Below, in pieces: positions 26,136-39,485 of a stretch of DNA of 64,000 nucleotides. The stretch comes from Prunella strophiata. Taxonomy: Eukaryota; Chordata; Aves; Passeriformes; Prunellidae. The translations under genes were made by a program, and so were the position numbers. The DNA lies in NCBI GenBank assembly GCA_036583965.1, contig JAZBQD010000027.1:22061001-22125000 (forward strand), read 5' to 3'. The notes under the pieces were generated by a model. It saw nothing but the letters and a program-made list of their open reading frames with translations. It ran no database searches and had not been told where the DNA came from. How positions within the stretch are numbered: position 1 is the stretch's first letter; every line of letters starts with the position of its first letter.

Positions 26136-28525
26136 GTGTAAATAAGCTCACAATTGTGTCCTTATTTCTTTGTAACCCTTTATTAACCTGGTCAGACACA
26201 CAGAAGGACCAATCTACATTTCTCACTTCACACAATCATCCAAGGTAACTTCTACCTTTAGACTCAGTGCAACTCAAATACTCTGCAGCAGGAATTGCTT
26301 ACAAAAATCAGGAAAACTCACAGCATATCATCATATCACTCATATAATTCTTCTCATTATGGGAATGTTTATAAATAGTACTTTAGTCTGATTATTTACA
26401 AAGTTTCCTCATGCACAAGTTATCTTGTGCAAACACTGAGCTTGCTTGGTTTATCCATGTTTCACTGTGTAGGAACTGAACAGCATAAAAGTGTCAAGGC
26501 TATCATGGGAAAATACATCTATAGTCACTTCTTGAACAGTTATCAGTCTAATTAAATGGTAGGAATGCATTTCAGTCATGAAAGAGATGAGTCTTCTGTC
26601 ACATTGGAAACTAGTTTTTATAGACTCCTCCTCCAGTTCCCTCAAAAAACATAACCACACTAGCAAACTAAATCCTGAAATTATTTGGACATTATTTAAA
26701 ATTCGGTGCTTGGGAAGATTCTTTTTTTCATTCCAATATTCACTGGAGAAGAACCCACATGCTCTGTTGCTCACTGAATACTATCATGGTGAGAGACAGA
26801 AGAGTAAAGTATTAACAGGAAGAGTTGCTATGGATAAATGATTTCTCAGCAACGCTGTTCAGAGATAAGCTTGTATCTTTAGGTTTACCTGTTTCTACAA
26901 AAATGGGAATTTGAATTACTACAGACTCACATAGGGAGATAAAGATCATTTTAAAAGCAAGACTCAGAGGTATATATTCTGTCTAAAAGGAGAAAATTTC
27001 AAATTAAGCTGTAGCTAGTATGTTTTTGCTACAAAACAAAGTTCTTTACTGAAACTTAAAAACCAGCTCTTCATTTTGCCAAACACTTATTAATGCTAGT
27101 TATAGATGTGTTATGTGTCTTTAACAGAGAAAATACTTATCCAAGCAGAAGAATCTGGAATTTATCAACACTGGAAAGAACTAATGTCCTGGAACATGAG
27201 TGTTTCTGCACATATGTTTGCTCTGCTAACTGATAATGCCTGAATGATTGGCATTGAGGAGGGACAGACTCCACTGCAAGAAAAAGATAAAAAGTTACAT
27301 CCTTTTTTAAGGCAGTACTTTGACTCAAAATACACATCTCCTGATTTCAATCATCATTTTGTTCCATGCACTTACTAATGGAAGAACAGCTATTCATACC
27401 CTACTAAGTTGGGGTGCAGAAACCTCAGCCAGCATTGACCTAGGCACAGATAGTCCACTCTCATTGCAAATACAAAACAATATTTCCACCTGGACTACAC
27501 GTTTTTACTGGTTTCTGAAGAGGAGAATCTGTAGCAGTTGTCTTTTTAATGGTGTCTAGCACGGAAATTTATCAGTGATTTTAGCTTACACCATGTTTTC
27601 ATATAGAAATAGAAAAAATGTCTCCTTTTAGTGCACAGATATATAGTGCTTCATACAACTTGAAATCAGCCTCTACAGACTAGTTATTTGATAGTATTCA
27701 TTGGAAAAACACCATTATTCCACACCCCACAAGAAATGTTGGCTTGCACATGTGTTTCCTTGTGCTGTAAAGCCACAGAACAATCCCAATTTGGCAATGA
27801 TAACTGTGATATACTGTGGAAAGGTTTCATGGTAATTTCCATGGTTTTTGTTAATAACATACATATGTACTCAGTACAATGCCCACAGGCCATAGAAACA
27901 TTCTAGAAAATTGCTCCTCATTGTCATTGTAAATAATTCACTCACAGCAATATTTTTAGGTCAAGCATATCAAAGTTGCAGCAAATGCAATGGACCTTGA
28001 CATAATAGGAGCACTGCTTTCACAGCAGTGGAGGAAGAGGAGAGGGAATGAACTTCCCATCCATGGGAGATCACTTGCTGTTCCCCACTGTGCCCATCAC
28101 ATGCTTGAGGACAGCAGAGGTGGTACTGAGGGCTTGTTATGAGGTTTGGAGTTGTTGGGTTTTTTAATTACCTCTAAGTTCTTTTTTTCTCCCTGCCTTC
28201 TGGCATAAGATGATTTAAAAGACCCAACCCAACAGGTTCTGTATCAATTCTATAACTTCTGCTTAGCAAGTACAGAAACACACTTGGTTGTACCTCTAAA
28301 ACTACAAGTTAAAGAATTCCTATGGAGAAGTAGTCTGGGATATTCAGGACCATGGCAGGATGAATATGATAGACTTGCTTTTTGGCACAGCTGAAACCAC
28401 CACATTAACATCTCTGGCTTTACAGATGGTGAAGTGAAGAGTAAGGTAAAGAGTTAAATATAGAAGTCATTTATAGTTGAAATAGAAGCAGTATTTTTTT
28501 TTAGACTTCAATCATGTCTTTCTGG

Positions 28526-28776
28526 AAAAAAAAAAAAAAAAGAATGCTTCTGCAATTCTGACTTCTACCTCATGTAAATATCTGTTTTTCTTGCCAACCA
28601 CCTTTTTTTTTTTTTCCTATTAATGTATGTCTTTGTTACTTGCCAGAGTTACAATGGTAATTATTTTTCCAACCAGTTGCATGGTCACACCCACTACAGA
28701 ATAATTTTTACATCTTGCCTTCTTTTATTTGGGTTTGTATAATTTTGTTTGAACTTTACTTTTTTTTTTTTTTTTT
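28526..28776. repeat. Cluster of A and T homopolymers
   Basis: Three tracts lie within 250 bp: A16 (28526-28541), T13 (28603-28615) and T17 (28760-28776). The A and T tracts lie in opposite orientation and could pair in single-stranded DNA. This is otherwise simple low-complexity sequence. Confidence 0.85.
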
Positions 28777-30887
28777 CTTCCTGTATGTCCTCCTTAAGTG
28801 AAAGTGCCTGAAATTTAGACCACATTCCAAAGAGCCCAGCCAGGGCTAGCTGAAATAATCTGATGTCTCTGTATTTTACAAGAAATCACTTTTCAGCCAA
28901 AAAAAGCATTTGTAATGGCAGCAAACAGTTAACACATTTAATTTTATCTGATATTACTCCACAGATACAGTGTCCACAAGCTCTTTCCTAGTTTAAAACA
29001 GATTATTTCATCTTGTTGAAATGCAACACTTGCAATTTTTCGAATTTAAGAGATTTTTTTTCAAAATATAGCTCTTCCTTCCTACCTCCCCACCTCCCAC
29101 CCCCCAAAATCATTAATATTTTGAAAGTTAGTGTCAGAAATTACATAGTAACACATAGAAGTGGGGATGAACTTTGAATACAAGAAGAAGCTTATCATGA
29201 TTTAATTTTAAAAAAATTAAACTTTTCATTGTATTGCATTTTCCCCACATTATTTTGGGAGTACAAACTGAAAAAGAGGCAGCAGAAGCATAAGGATTAA
29301 CTTTTCCTGCTGTCTGCACCTAAAGGGTAATTTACAAGCTCAGTATTTCCATGGCTGTGGTAGAGCCTTCACTTCATAACAACCAGTAATCACACACTGA
29401 ATACAAATATGTCTGACAAATACACATAACAGAAGGTTTATGTTTGAGTTGAGCAATTACTGACCTGAGGAGGAAACAGGGTAAGTCTTCAAATTGCACA
29501 GCTTTCAAATACAATTCTTATGAAAACTCACAGAAATGCCCAGCTCCTACATCTTATGAGACTGCCTTTGCATTGCCACTAGAAATGAAAATACCCACCC
29601 CCACCTAGGTTTGGATATGAACCAACACCAGAAATTTAGGGAAAGCTTCAGGTACAGCAACTAATCCACACAAGCCATGAGTTAGAACAGAAACTGTCTC
29701 TATTTCACAGTAAATCGGAAATAAGCCTCCAGGTTCTGTTCTGCAGACAAAATCTAGGTCCATGGTACATATTCTTATCTTTCCTGATTTTACTTCATGA
29801 AATACAGCTGCTTTCAAGACAGCCCTAATATTTTGGATGTTTTAACAAATCTGCTTTAATCTAACAAGTTCACAAAGAGATTATAATGAGACCTGATGAT
29901 ATCAATTTCTGGGTTGTGTTTTGTATTTTGTGAGTGTTTTTTAATTATCATTATTTTCTCCACTAGGAATGTCACACTACATCTTTATGATGACAAAAAT
30001 GTCAAAAACGGACCAGATACCACAAATCTATGATACCAGTGTTTAGAAGGTTCAAATACCAGGTCAGGTAAAGAGGAGAGAGAGCTGGAAAGCAATGAGG
30101 CTTTCAAGATAGTGCAATTTTCACCTAGCACTCAAGAGAAATGACAGTACACATAAACTGCACATCTCAGCTACGATGTCACCTCTGGGTACCAGCAACT
30201 TGTCCCACTAATCATACTACTCAGCTAATTTATTGCATGGATTTATTATTTAGTGATTAAACAGTTAAAGTATTTTACCACAGGCATTTTGAAACACTGT
30301 AATGAAAAGAAATACAAAAATATTTGTTTTAGCTAGTGAGAGTTGAGTCCAGGTGGTTGCCCTCAAAAGTCAACATCACCATCTGATGTGTAAAACATTC
30401 CTAATTATCATAGAGTACACCCCGTGCTAATTACTGTGCTTGCCTCAAAATAATGAGCCATGATAAGCCTCGAGTTCAGGACAATAGATTTACATTTAAA
30501 TGCCATCCAGTTCACTCAGTATCAATATGCTGCTGGTTACCAGACTGACAGACAGGATGAAATTAGGCTCTCCCACAGACAGGGACAGTGAACATGCTTC
30601 AGGGAGGCCACAGACTGCTAGAGGGACAACAAAACTAAAGGGACTTTGAGAGATACTCAGGATTTAACTGTAGGAGACAGCAGGAGAAAAAAAAAGACAT
30701 TATTTTATAGACAGCAGCCAGCTGTAGCCTACAGCAAATCTTTAAAGAAATTTTTGTAGACTGTCCGGGAATATCTCTGTACATCCCCAAAACTATTGCA
30801 GGAGATTGTTCCAGAAGTTCATGTGGATCATGGTCTGCTACCTAATGAATGCAGATTCTCTGCTGGTTTTGGAGTCAACATACTTCT

Positions 30888-30938
30888 ATCAGTTTCAGTG
30901 AATTTATGCCAGTTTGTACAAGCTGAGGATTTGGTAAG
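30888..30938 (+). mobile_element. Ancient amniote repeat relic, same family as 21761-21840
   Basis: TTCAGTGAATTTATGCCAGT followed by TTGTACAAGCTGAGGATTTG repeats the 'caatgga...tttacaccagctgaggatctgg' pattern seen at 21761-21840. It is heavily diverged. Confidence 0.45.
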
Positions 30939-32455
30939 GCCAACACACAAGAGAACTGTAAAAGAAGTATGGTCCCACACATCCTACACTAAGGGAAAAA
31001 ATGCAGAGGTAGATGTCACTCTTGGGGGAGGAAGAAGAGGGGAAACAAAATAACATGTACTTGAAAAAACACATTTCCACCTACAGAGAGAGCATTTCTG
31101 CCCACAGACAATCCGTGGGTGCCCCACACAAACAGCACTTGGACACTTCACTGCTCCATTGGTGCAGATCACTGCTTGGCAGGTACAAATAAGGAGCTTC
31201 AGAACACAACAGGCAGGAGAGTATTTTTGGGCAGAAACATCTCACCCACATTATGATAATCTGGCCTTTGCCACCACATGACAGTCTCTTTAGCTTCATA
31301 AAGCTCGAGCTATGTGGGTGGGAAAGAGCTCACAGGCTTATTTTTGGACTGACGATGGCTCCCACAGCACAAGTGTATATATTTGAAGCAATGGCAGCCT
31401 GTTTCCTCTCTCTCCCTTCACATTGTGCACTTTCCATCATTTCCCATTATTTTGACACAGAGCTAGCAAAGTAAGCCACTCATTGGTTACATTTGAGAAA
31501 AAAAAAAATCCAAGCAAAACATTATCACATCTTTTAAAATACCTCCTGTCACAATTCCCCAGGGCTTCTTTATTTTGGGTGCTTATTGGCATCCCTCTCT
31601 GGCCTAGAGCTACATATGGACTTCAGATGTGTCTCAGCCTTTACAAGACATGATTTATGTTCTGCACAATTTAGGCAATGCAGGTACATGTACAAATGCT
31701 GGTAGGTGCTGACTGGAAGTGCCTTCTGGAACTAGCTGACATGTATCAAGAGTGAGATAACCAAACCACAGGTCTGCTCAAAGTGAATGCCACAAACTGA
31801 CTGTTAAGAGTGAATTCTAAAAACAAAACCAACCAAACAAAAAAACCTCCGCTTCTTCATCTCTCCATTGCTACACCACCCATCCCAACAATGCCTTTTG
31901 TGGATGCAGACAAGCACTTAAGACACTTCATCCTTGCAGGAGAAAAATAAACCAAACAAAACATTACATTTCCTTCCTCCTTATAGAGATTCCTATCTAT
32001 ATGGGAACAGGCTTTCTGCTTTAAACCTTGTGTTGAGATTCTAAGGCATTACTGTGTCTATTGCTAATTAGTCAGGAGCATTGCTGAGGAGTAATCCAAG
32101 TCTGAGACATGCAAGCCTGTGCAGAATGTGCTTGAACTTGTGTGTTCCTTTCCCATCTTAGTATCTAGCACTAGAGGCTCCTCTCTATTCAGGTGAGTAC
32201 CAGAGTTATATTTCCCCAAAACAGAAGTCTTTCTACCTTATTCATTTTCTTTTTCATCATATTAACTCAGGATACTTATGACAGAATTATTTGCCAGGAG
32301 GATATACTATCCTTTGATGAACTGAAACTAAAAATTTATTTAATCAAAGTGCCTACAAATAATAGGACCACGTTTTAAGGACTATCTATAGTTCTCAAAA
32401 CAGATAATTTTGCTTTCTTTCCACCACAAATAAAGTGTTATATATAACAAGTGTT

Positions 32456-32469
32456 TATATATATATATA
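32456..32469. repeat. TA dinucleotide microsatellite
   Basis: A short run of seven TA units within a longer AT-rich context. Nothing else is notable. Confidence 0.8.
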
Positions 32470-32723
32470 AAGTATACAAAGAAATTTTGACTTGGTTTCC
32501 AAATCAGTAAGATCACATTAGCAGCTTCTTGAGCTCACAGGTGCTGTCATCCACTATCCTCCTCTGAGAGCAGGACTCACAGCTGAACAGGCAGACCCTC
32601 CACACCTGCTGAGGAAAGAAGGAACTTGGTGTCTCTGCATGGCACCCAGACACTGGTGGGTTCCTGAGCTGACTACAGCTGATGTACCTTCATCACCACC
32701 AGAAGCTGTAAGAGTGCTCACTG

Positions 32724-32788
32724 TTAAAGTGAACACAGAGCCTGCACAGAGCACTGCAACATGAGCTCAGCCTCTGTGTTCACTTTAA
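32724..32788. repeat. Inverted repeat with 17-bp perfect arms
   Basis: The left arm TTAAAGTGAACACAGAG (32724-32740) is exactly complementary to the right arm CTCTGTGTTCACTTTAA (32772-32788). After one mismatch, three further pairs extend the stem inward, leaving a loop of about 23 nt. The RNA from either strand would fold into a 65-nt hairpin of microRNA-like size. It could also be the remnant of a small palindromic transposon. No known microRNA is recognised. Confidence 0.85.
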
Positions 32789-35700
32789 GACTTGTTGGCT
32801 GCTACATTTTATCAGCTCTTTTGGAAATAAGGCTGCTCAGTAACTGCTTTCCAAGCTTTCACATATGTACAATTCCCATCAGCTACAAGTGTAAATTTGC
32901 AAGCAATGGGAGCAACACACACGCGGTCTGATGGAATCTGAGAGAAGGTAAAGCTGTCACCAGATGGCATTTTTAAGTTTTGTAGAGCCAGATATTCAGA
33001 AGCAACATCTGAATTTTGAATGCTTCATTGTTTTTTGGGTTTTACTTCCTTAAAAACTCCCAAAACACAGCATTTGCTCCTAGAAAAAAATCTTGTGATA
33101 TTCTGTGGCTAAACCTCCAACAGCTCATTTTTCATGACTACATACCTAGACTATAAGAGCTCTAAATTAGTACTTGGGTACAGACTGCTCAAGAATTCAG
33201 TCTAAAATGTCAGTAAATAAACTTCTTATGAATATAATTTTGAGTCAGCCCTAACAGTAGAAAAAATAAGTAGGTTGCCTGTTCCTTTCCTACAGGGAAA
33301 CATTGCCAAAAATATATAACTGTCACTTTTCATCTTTGGAATAATGTTAGCTACTGAAAAAAAAGATTCACAATGAGCAATTATGTCTTCAGCTTTCATG
33401 TCATTTTACATCATTCCACTATCAGCCATGCTCAAAAGCTTAGAGGCAACATTCTAGGTCAGTGACTTTTGCAGGCAGTGTATTCACTGTTTGGTAATTA
33501 AATTAGATACACTTTAAATAACCAGATTCTGAAACAGACAGCCACTTACAAACACGTGACCAAACGTATCACTGCCACCGATGACACTGGATGTGGAAAA
33601 TTATGCATGTTAGCAGTCATTAACTATCACTGAGGATTATAAATTTAAGGATTATGATATTAAGAATAACTGGATCAGCAAATCACTGCAGAGAAAAATC
33701 TTTAAGATGTAGCTAAAAGCCATACTGAAGGACTGACCTACTTTTCATCACGAAGTTTTATTTATACGTGTATAGAATTTTCTCTTATAGTTAACAAAAC
33801 ATCTCCCACCAAGAAAGCTCTCAACTATTAATAAAGCTAAATAGAGAATGAAATATTGCAGTAGATGCTCAGCTTTTAATAAGGTTTTAGCCTGCATCTC
33901 AGGCAATAGCCACAAGTGCTGTTTCAGATAAAACTTTAAACAGCAAAATACAGGCACTAATTTTCACTTTATGTGGAATTTTTCTGGATAAATTATTAAC
34001 TTGACATAAAATTGGAATGTTAAAAAACTATTTCATATCAAACACAGCTCAGAGGCATCTATTTTGTATAAAATATATAGCTTTGCCACTTTTTCAAACC
34101 TCACATTTGGAAATTAACATTTAGTAAGTCAGAAAAAGATCTAGCAGGGCCTGTATGACATGTCCTTTGTAAGAGCAGATCCTATAACTCTTCAAGGGAC
34201 AAACAGACCTTTAAAAAAAAAATACAAACCTGAAAAACCAACAACACAACAAACTAAAACAACCAAACCCACAAAGAGACCTAATTTAGAGAGGTACTGT
34301 AAGAAGATAAGCAGTAATGTTAATGGACCAAGGCATGCAAATGATAAGAACACAAAGAACACAAGTTCAAGCCAGTCTGGTAATTCATGTGTTTTCACTT
34401 ATTTATCCACAACAGCAGAGGCTATTGCTGTTCCATTATTTGAGCAGACATTCTGCATCCACAAGGTGCAATTCACTTTTTGTTACCTCAGTTCCCTTGC
34501 CCCTAATAAGCATTCATATGAAAGTCTTCCTTTGTGACAGCTGTCCAAAAAGGTCTCATTTTAAAATCCCATTTTGTTTTTTCATCTGGAGACTGATCCA
34601 TTGGCTTTTTATTTCAAGATAGACACAAGCTACAAGGCACAATCCACAGCCACATATTATTAAAATACCCTGTCCACTTATGCCTGCAGACCACTACAAA
34701 CATTGAAGGCAGCCCCACAAGCTAAAGATGTCACAATTCAATTGTAGCATTGCCATAGTTACTTCCTAAATCCTGAACTGGAAAAATATTCTTGCTGTTT
34801 GCAGGTCTTGCATTGGCTGAAACGCATGGAAAAAGTGGCTTCAAGGAGGAAATGCAACCCAGCACATGTACATTTCTGGCTATTATGAAATGTGAGGCTG
34901 AACAAGGGGTTTCTGTGTCCCTTCCTGTGCCATAGGTAGAGGTTTGCAGGGGTGTCACACTCAGCTGCCAGCAGGTGTTGCACTGGGCAGCCATGTAAAG
35001 CCCCTATTCACTGAACTCTGTCACTGTAGTTATGTGCTCTTTATGGCAAGGAAAACAGAGAAAACAAAGAGCCTGTTATGCTTTAGCTTCAAAGCCTCAT
35101 ACCCCAAGCTTCAGCTCTAGACCTCAGGCAGTGCAGCCCAGAAGAGAGGCAGCATAGTCTCAGGTAAAGATATTTTTCTGCTCTAATAACCTAATCTCTG
35201 TAGTATTTCTAAGAGATTTGGAGGATTTTTTTAATCTTAAATATAAGCATAGTGATAGCAGAAGGTCATCTGACATTTTTCATTTGACTGACAAATTTTA
35301 CTCTGAAGCTTTCCAAGTTCACAGGAAGGTTTTGTCTGAAAGGTCATAGAGGAACCTTAAGTTTATCCACGAGTCCTGCAAGAATCTTGCTGCACAAGAA
35401 GTTAGGAGATAGCGATCTTCCCAGTTTACAGTTATCATTCTCCAGTTGCACCAATTTCCTCTCCATCAGGGGCAGAGCTTTTATGAAATCCCTAAAGCCT
35501 GTGTGCAATATTTATTCTGTTAGTCTAATTAAAGGTATTACTATGTACATAGCTACTGAAGCTGTCCCCAGTGGTGCTTCACATCATAAATAACAGATGT
35601 GAAATGTTCTCCTATTGGGGCAAGCACTAGTATCAATTCCTGTGCTGTCTCTTTAACCATTACATCACCTCACTATTTCTTAGGATTTTTCTTAAAAGAA

Positions 35701-38700
35701 GATAAAAAGCTACCATGAAAATAATATTAGTTTGGGACAATTAAATTTACTAGATCTTCATGAGCCCATATAAGGAAATAAGCAATTTGGTAATGTAAAA
35801 TGAAATAGCTTTACAAGTGACCAGGACCAAATTTCTGATGTTTGATAGCAAAAGACTGTCCCAAAGATTAGTCCATGAAAGATGGAGGAAGGGCCATATG
35901 TTTCCCCAACATACTTGCAGCTCCCTTTTCCCAATTTTATCCTTAATTCTAAAGCTAGCCAAGATACTCAAACACAACAGCAGGTTCTCAGTGAGCTTGC
36001 TGAATAGTTTTGACTTGGGACAGAAGCTTGCATAATACTCAATAGCTTTTTATTTGGAGGGCAAATAACTGACAACAGCCTTGAACCTTACTAGTACAAG
36101 GCTACATTATTGCTTCTCTCTTTTCTAAAAGACCTATTATCCCATTGTACTGGAAATTTTACAGTTTACTCCTTACAAATTCTCAATACAACTCATTCTC
36201 CTCACATCCCAAGAGATTTTTAAAATTTGGACCATTTATTCCAATATTAATCCAAGTAATTTAACTTCAGCCAACAGACAGACAATGGTGTGACTCCCCT
36301 TACCCTGTTCCCACTTCTTAAAAGTGCAAAAGACTGTTCCTCTTTCCAGGCATTATCAGTCCTCCTCTAAACTTTGCAATCTTTCCCTGGAACCACATCT
36401 TTCAGGCATTTTTTCAGGAAAAAGTTTGCAAGAGAAATTAGAAAGTTTCACATATGACTGACACTGTCAGCACCAGGTCACTTGGCAGTAGAAAAGAAAA
36501 ACTCCTTGAGCAGAAGTATATCAGAACTGAAGAAAGGGGGACATGTATCATTGTCTACAAGTCTTTCTCACTGCAGACCAACAGTGGAATGGAACAAGTG
36601 ACATGTCCCATGGTCAAGCCTGCAGGCATCATTGCTGGTCCCTAGGCAGCCCTGCTTTGGGACAGCAAGGATGTGCTCAAGTGACCCAGGCACTGTGGAC
36701 ACCAAGGGCACAGGTGGATGATGGTGTGGATTAGGTCAGGGAGAAATGGGAGGAGGAGGAGGGATGGTCAGGATTAAGGAATTGCAGCACTGATAGATGA
36801 GAAAAGAGCACTTCATAGACAGAATCCAGTGAGAAAAAGTTTAGAATGGTTGCGTGAAATGAAAACTTGGAAAAAGAGAGAGACTACAGAAGCATCAGAT
36901 GGTGTCTCAGCATAGATTAAAAAAATATAATTCAACACAAGGAGGTGAGACATTTTGCAGGAGTGGGGAAAACAGGAAAAATGTCTCAGAAAAAGGATCG
37001 TGGAGGGACACCAATAACTGGCATACAGCTGTTGTACCTCTTTTCCTGCTCACTTCCATATTTGATAACAGCCCTTTGCAATCATTAGTCCCCTTGGTTT
37101 AGACAAAGATGGCATAATGGCAGCCAGCTGGGCTTACCTCTGCAGCAACAGCCCCATGAACCCAGGCACCATCTCTTCCAGACCCTCATTTTTTAAGCCA
37201 GCAATCTGGCCCCATTGTCTTGCTGCGACTCTGCAGGTGAGACTCTGGACTGGAGTCCACTCAAAGGTAGGTTTGCACTGGACCAGAGACTGGCAGTATC
37301 TGGCATGTCACTAACCTTATTCCCTTACACACAGCTAAAGGCACCTGTCCTGCTCCCTGAATAAGATAATAGCGATGTAGCACATAGAATCTTTGCTAGC
37401 TTACTCTCAAAATAAGCTTTCCTACTTCTAGTATTGCATCAGGAACTGAGAGTTAGAAGGATCCAAAATGTCAATACATTTTGCTTGTACAGCTACCAGG
37501 TTTTCTTCCCCTCCTTGTGGGTATTTTTCAAATTTGAAGGAGTTGGCTGTTTTGAAGGAAAATAATGTTTGAGAAAAGCATTGTGAATTCTGGCAAATCA
37601 GTACTGGTTCTTTTGTAGCCAGACCAGGATAAAAAGCCTTAAACTTTTCATTGCTCTATTTATTTATTGAAATGTTTTGTCTCTGGGTGGAGTTTTTGAG
37701 GATGAACATCCCATTCCTGCCAACATGCTCAGACAGCCATGTCCATGCAGAACTGCTGATCCCATGTCACACCATGCAGTTGCTTGCACTGCCATATCAA
37801 AACAAATAGTCAGTTTTTTGTTCTCCACTTTGGGTAATCAAGATTCCTCATTTCTTCTGTTTTAAGAAATGTTCACAAGTTATACTTCTGCTGTAGCAAC
37901 TCTTCACTGTGTGATGTTTTCATATGCACAAGAGGATGGGCCTCATCCAGGAGGCTTTAGACAACAAGTCACAGCAGTACCTGGTAAATTCTTTCATCCT
38001 CTTCTTTGAAGTTGCTTTGTCCTAAGACAGACATAGTCAGACTGCTTTTGCTTTCTGCCTCAAAACTTACCAGAAACATAGAAACAAATGAACAATAAAG
38101 GCGTTTGTAATTTTCTTACAAGCGGCAAAAACTGTTTTCCGGGAGTTAATTTTTTTCATCTCAGTTCTCTTTTCTTTGAGCCAACTTCTTTTTTTCCCAG
38201 ACTGTTAGAGTTCATAAAAAAAAAAAATCTTCTGGCTTCTAGCAAACTTATGTTCTACTTTCATCTAGAAAGGCATAAATGTGTTGAGCCAAAACCACAA
38301 TATTCACCACTACTTGAAACAATCTGTGTAGGTTTTTTACATCCCTGTTTGCAGCGTCCTGAACAAAGCTCAGCCCATAACCACAGCTCTAACCTTTCCA
38401 ACTGTCCACACACATCGTGCTCTGGGTAAACACTCACATATAGCAGCAGTCTGTGGAGGGGTTTTTTATGACTGGGATCAAAATAGCTCCCTCAACTTGT
38501 ATGTGTGAATATTGCCTTTATCACATAACCAAGACTCCAAAATTAGAATTACAGTGGGTATTTCTGCTGATCTGAAAGATTTAGCATCTCTTTTCTCATA
38601 AAAAATTCTATTTGAAATAAAAAATTAATGCTCCCAAATCTAGTACTACTGTACACAATGTAGGAAAGAGACAGTAATTCAGTATCTCAATAAATTTTTT

Positions 38701-39420
38701 AAAAGAATATTGAGCCAAAAATCTCAATACCCACAAATGAGACACTGGAGAAAATTTTTAAAAGGCTATATGACAGGTTCATTTTTTGTATTGTTTTTTA
38801 TGGACAGACCTGACGTTCAATGCAACTCAGGTTTAGAAATCATTCTTCCTTCAGATCCTCTACCCTGAAGAACCTATAACAACACTTAAACATTCAATGA
38901 AGTCCAAACATTTTGTGTAACTGGACTTCCCTGTCCTGTTCCCCCTCAATAAAATAATGGATTAACCATAAAATAGCTAGTAGAACAAGTCTTTTGTGAT
39001 TTCTAGCTAAACTGCATCATCAATGGATCAAAACAGGGGGAAATTGGGATCTCAGATTAAGTTAATTCAGTAATTTCAAGGAAATACATTGAACATGTCA
39101 ATCTAAAAATCTCTTTTAATACAGATTAAACAAATAAAAATAATGCTTAAATTAATACATTGACTTCAGACCATATATTTGTTCACCCAAAAGAAACTGA
39201 TAGGAAAGCTAAGCTCCACCTTCTTCCATCTGGTTTGGTTTGTCCTGAAACCATTTCCCCTCTCCTCCTTTCAAATGCATTAATTCAATCACTGAACTGT
39301 AAAGGTCTGGCTTTATTGAACATCTGTCCCCTGATGCATGTATATAACTGGAGGACTGCAAAGCTTTTTGCTAAGCAGTGTTTATATTGCAAAGACCATC
39401 TTTAAATTTGTTAGGACTTT

Positions 39421-39485
39421 ATTAGCTGTTGTCAGAGGTCACACACCAAACTGACAGGCTGGGGATAGAACCCATACTCATCTTC
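39421..39485 (+). mobile_element. Ancient MIR-like SINE relic
   Basis: AGAGGTCACACACCAAACTG followed by GGCTGGGGATAGAACCCATA matches the distal MIR segment, whose consensus reads like 'aaggtcacacagc...ggcagagctgggattcgaaccca'. The segment is short and diverged. Confidence 0.5.

Noticed and set aside
34160..34537. 125-codon Lys/Thr/Pro-rich open frame
   Set aside because: The N-terminal part is A-rich low-complexity DNA. There is no recognisable domain and no splice-site framing.
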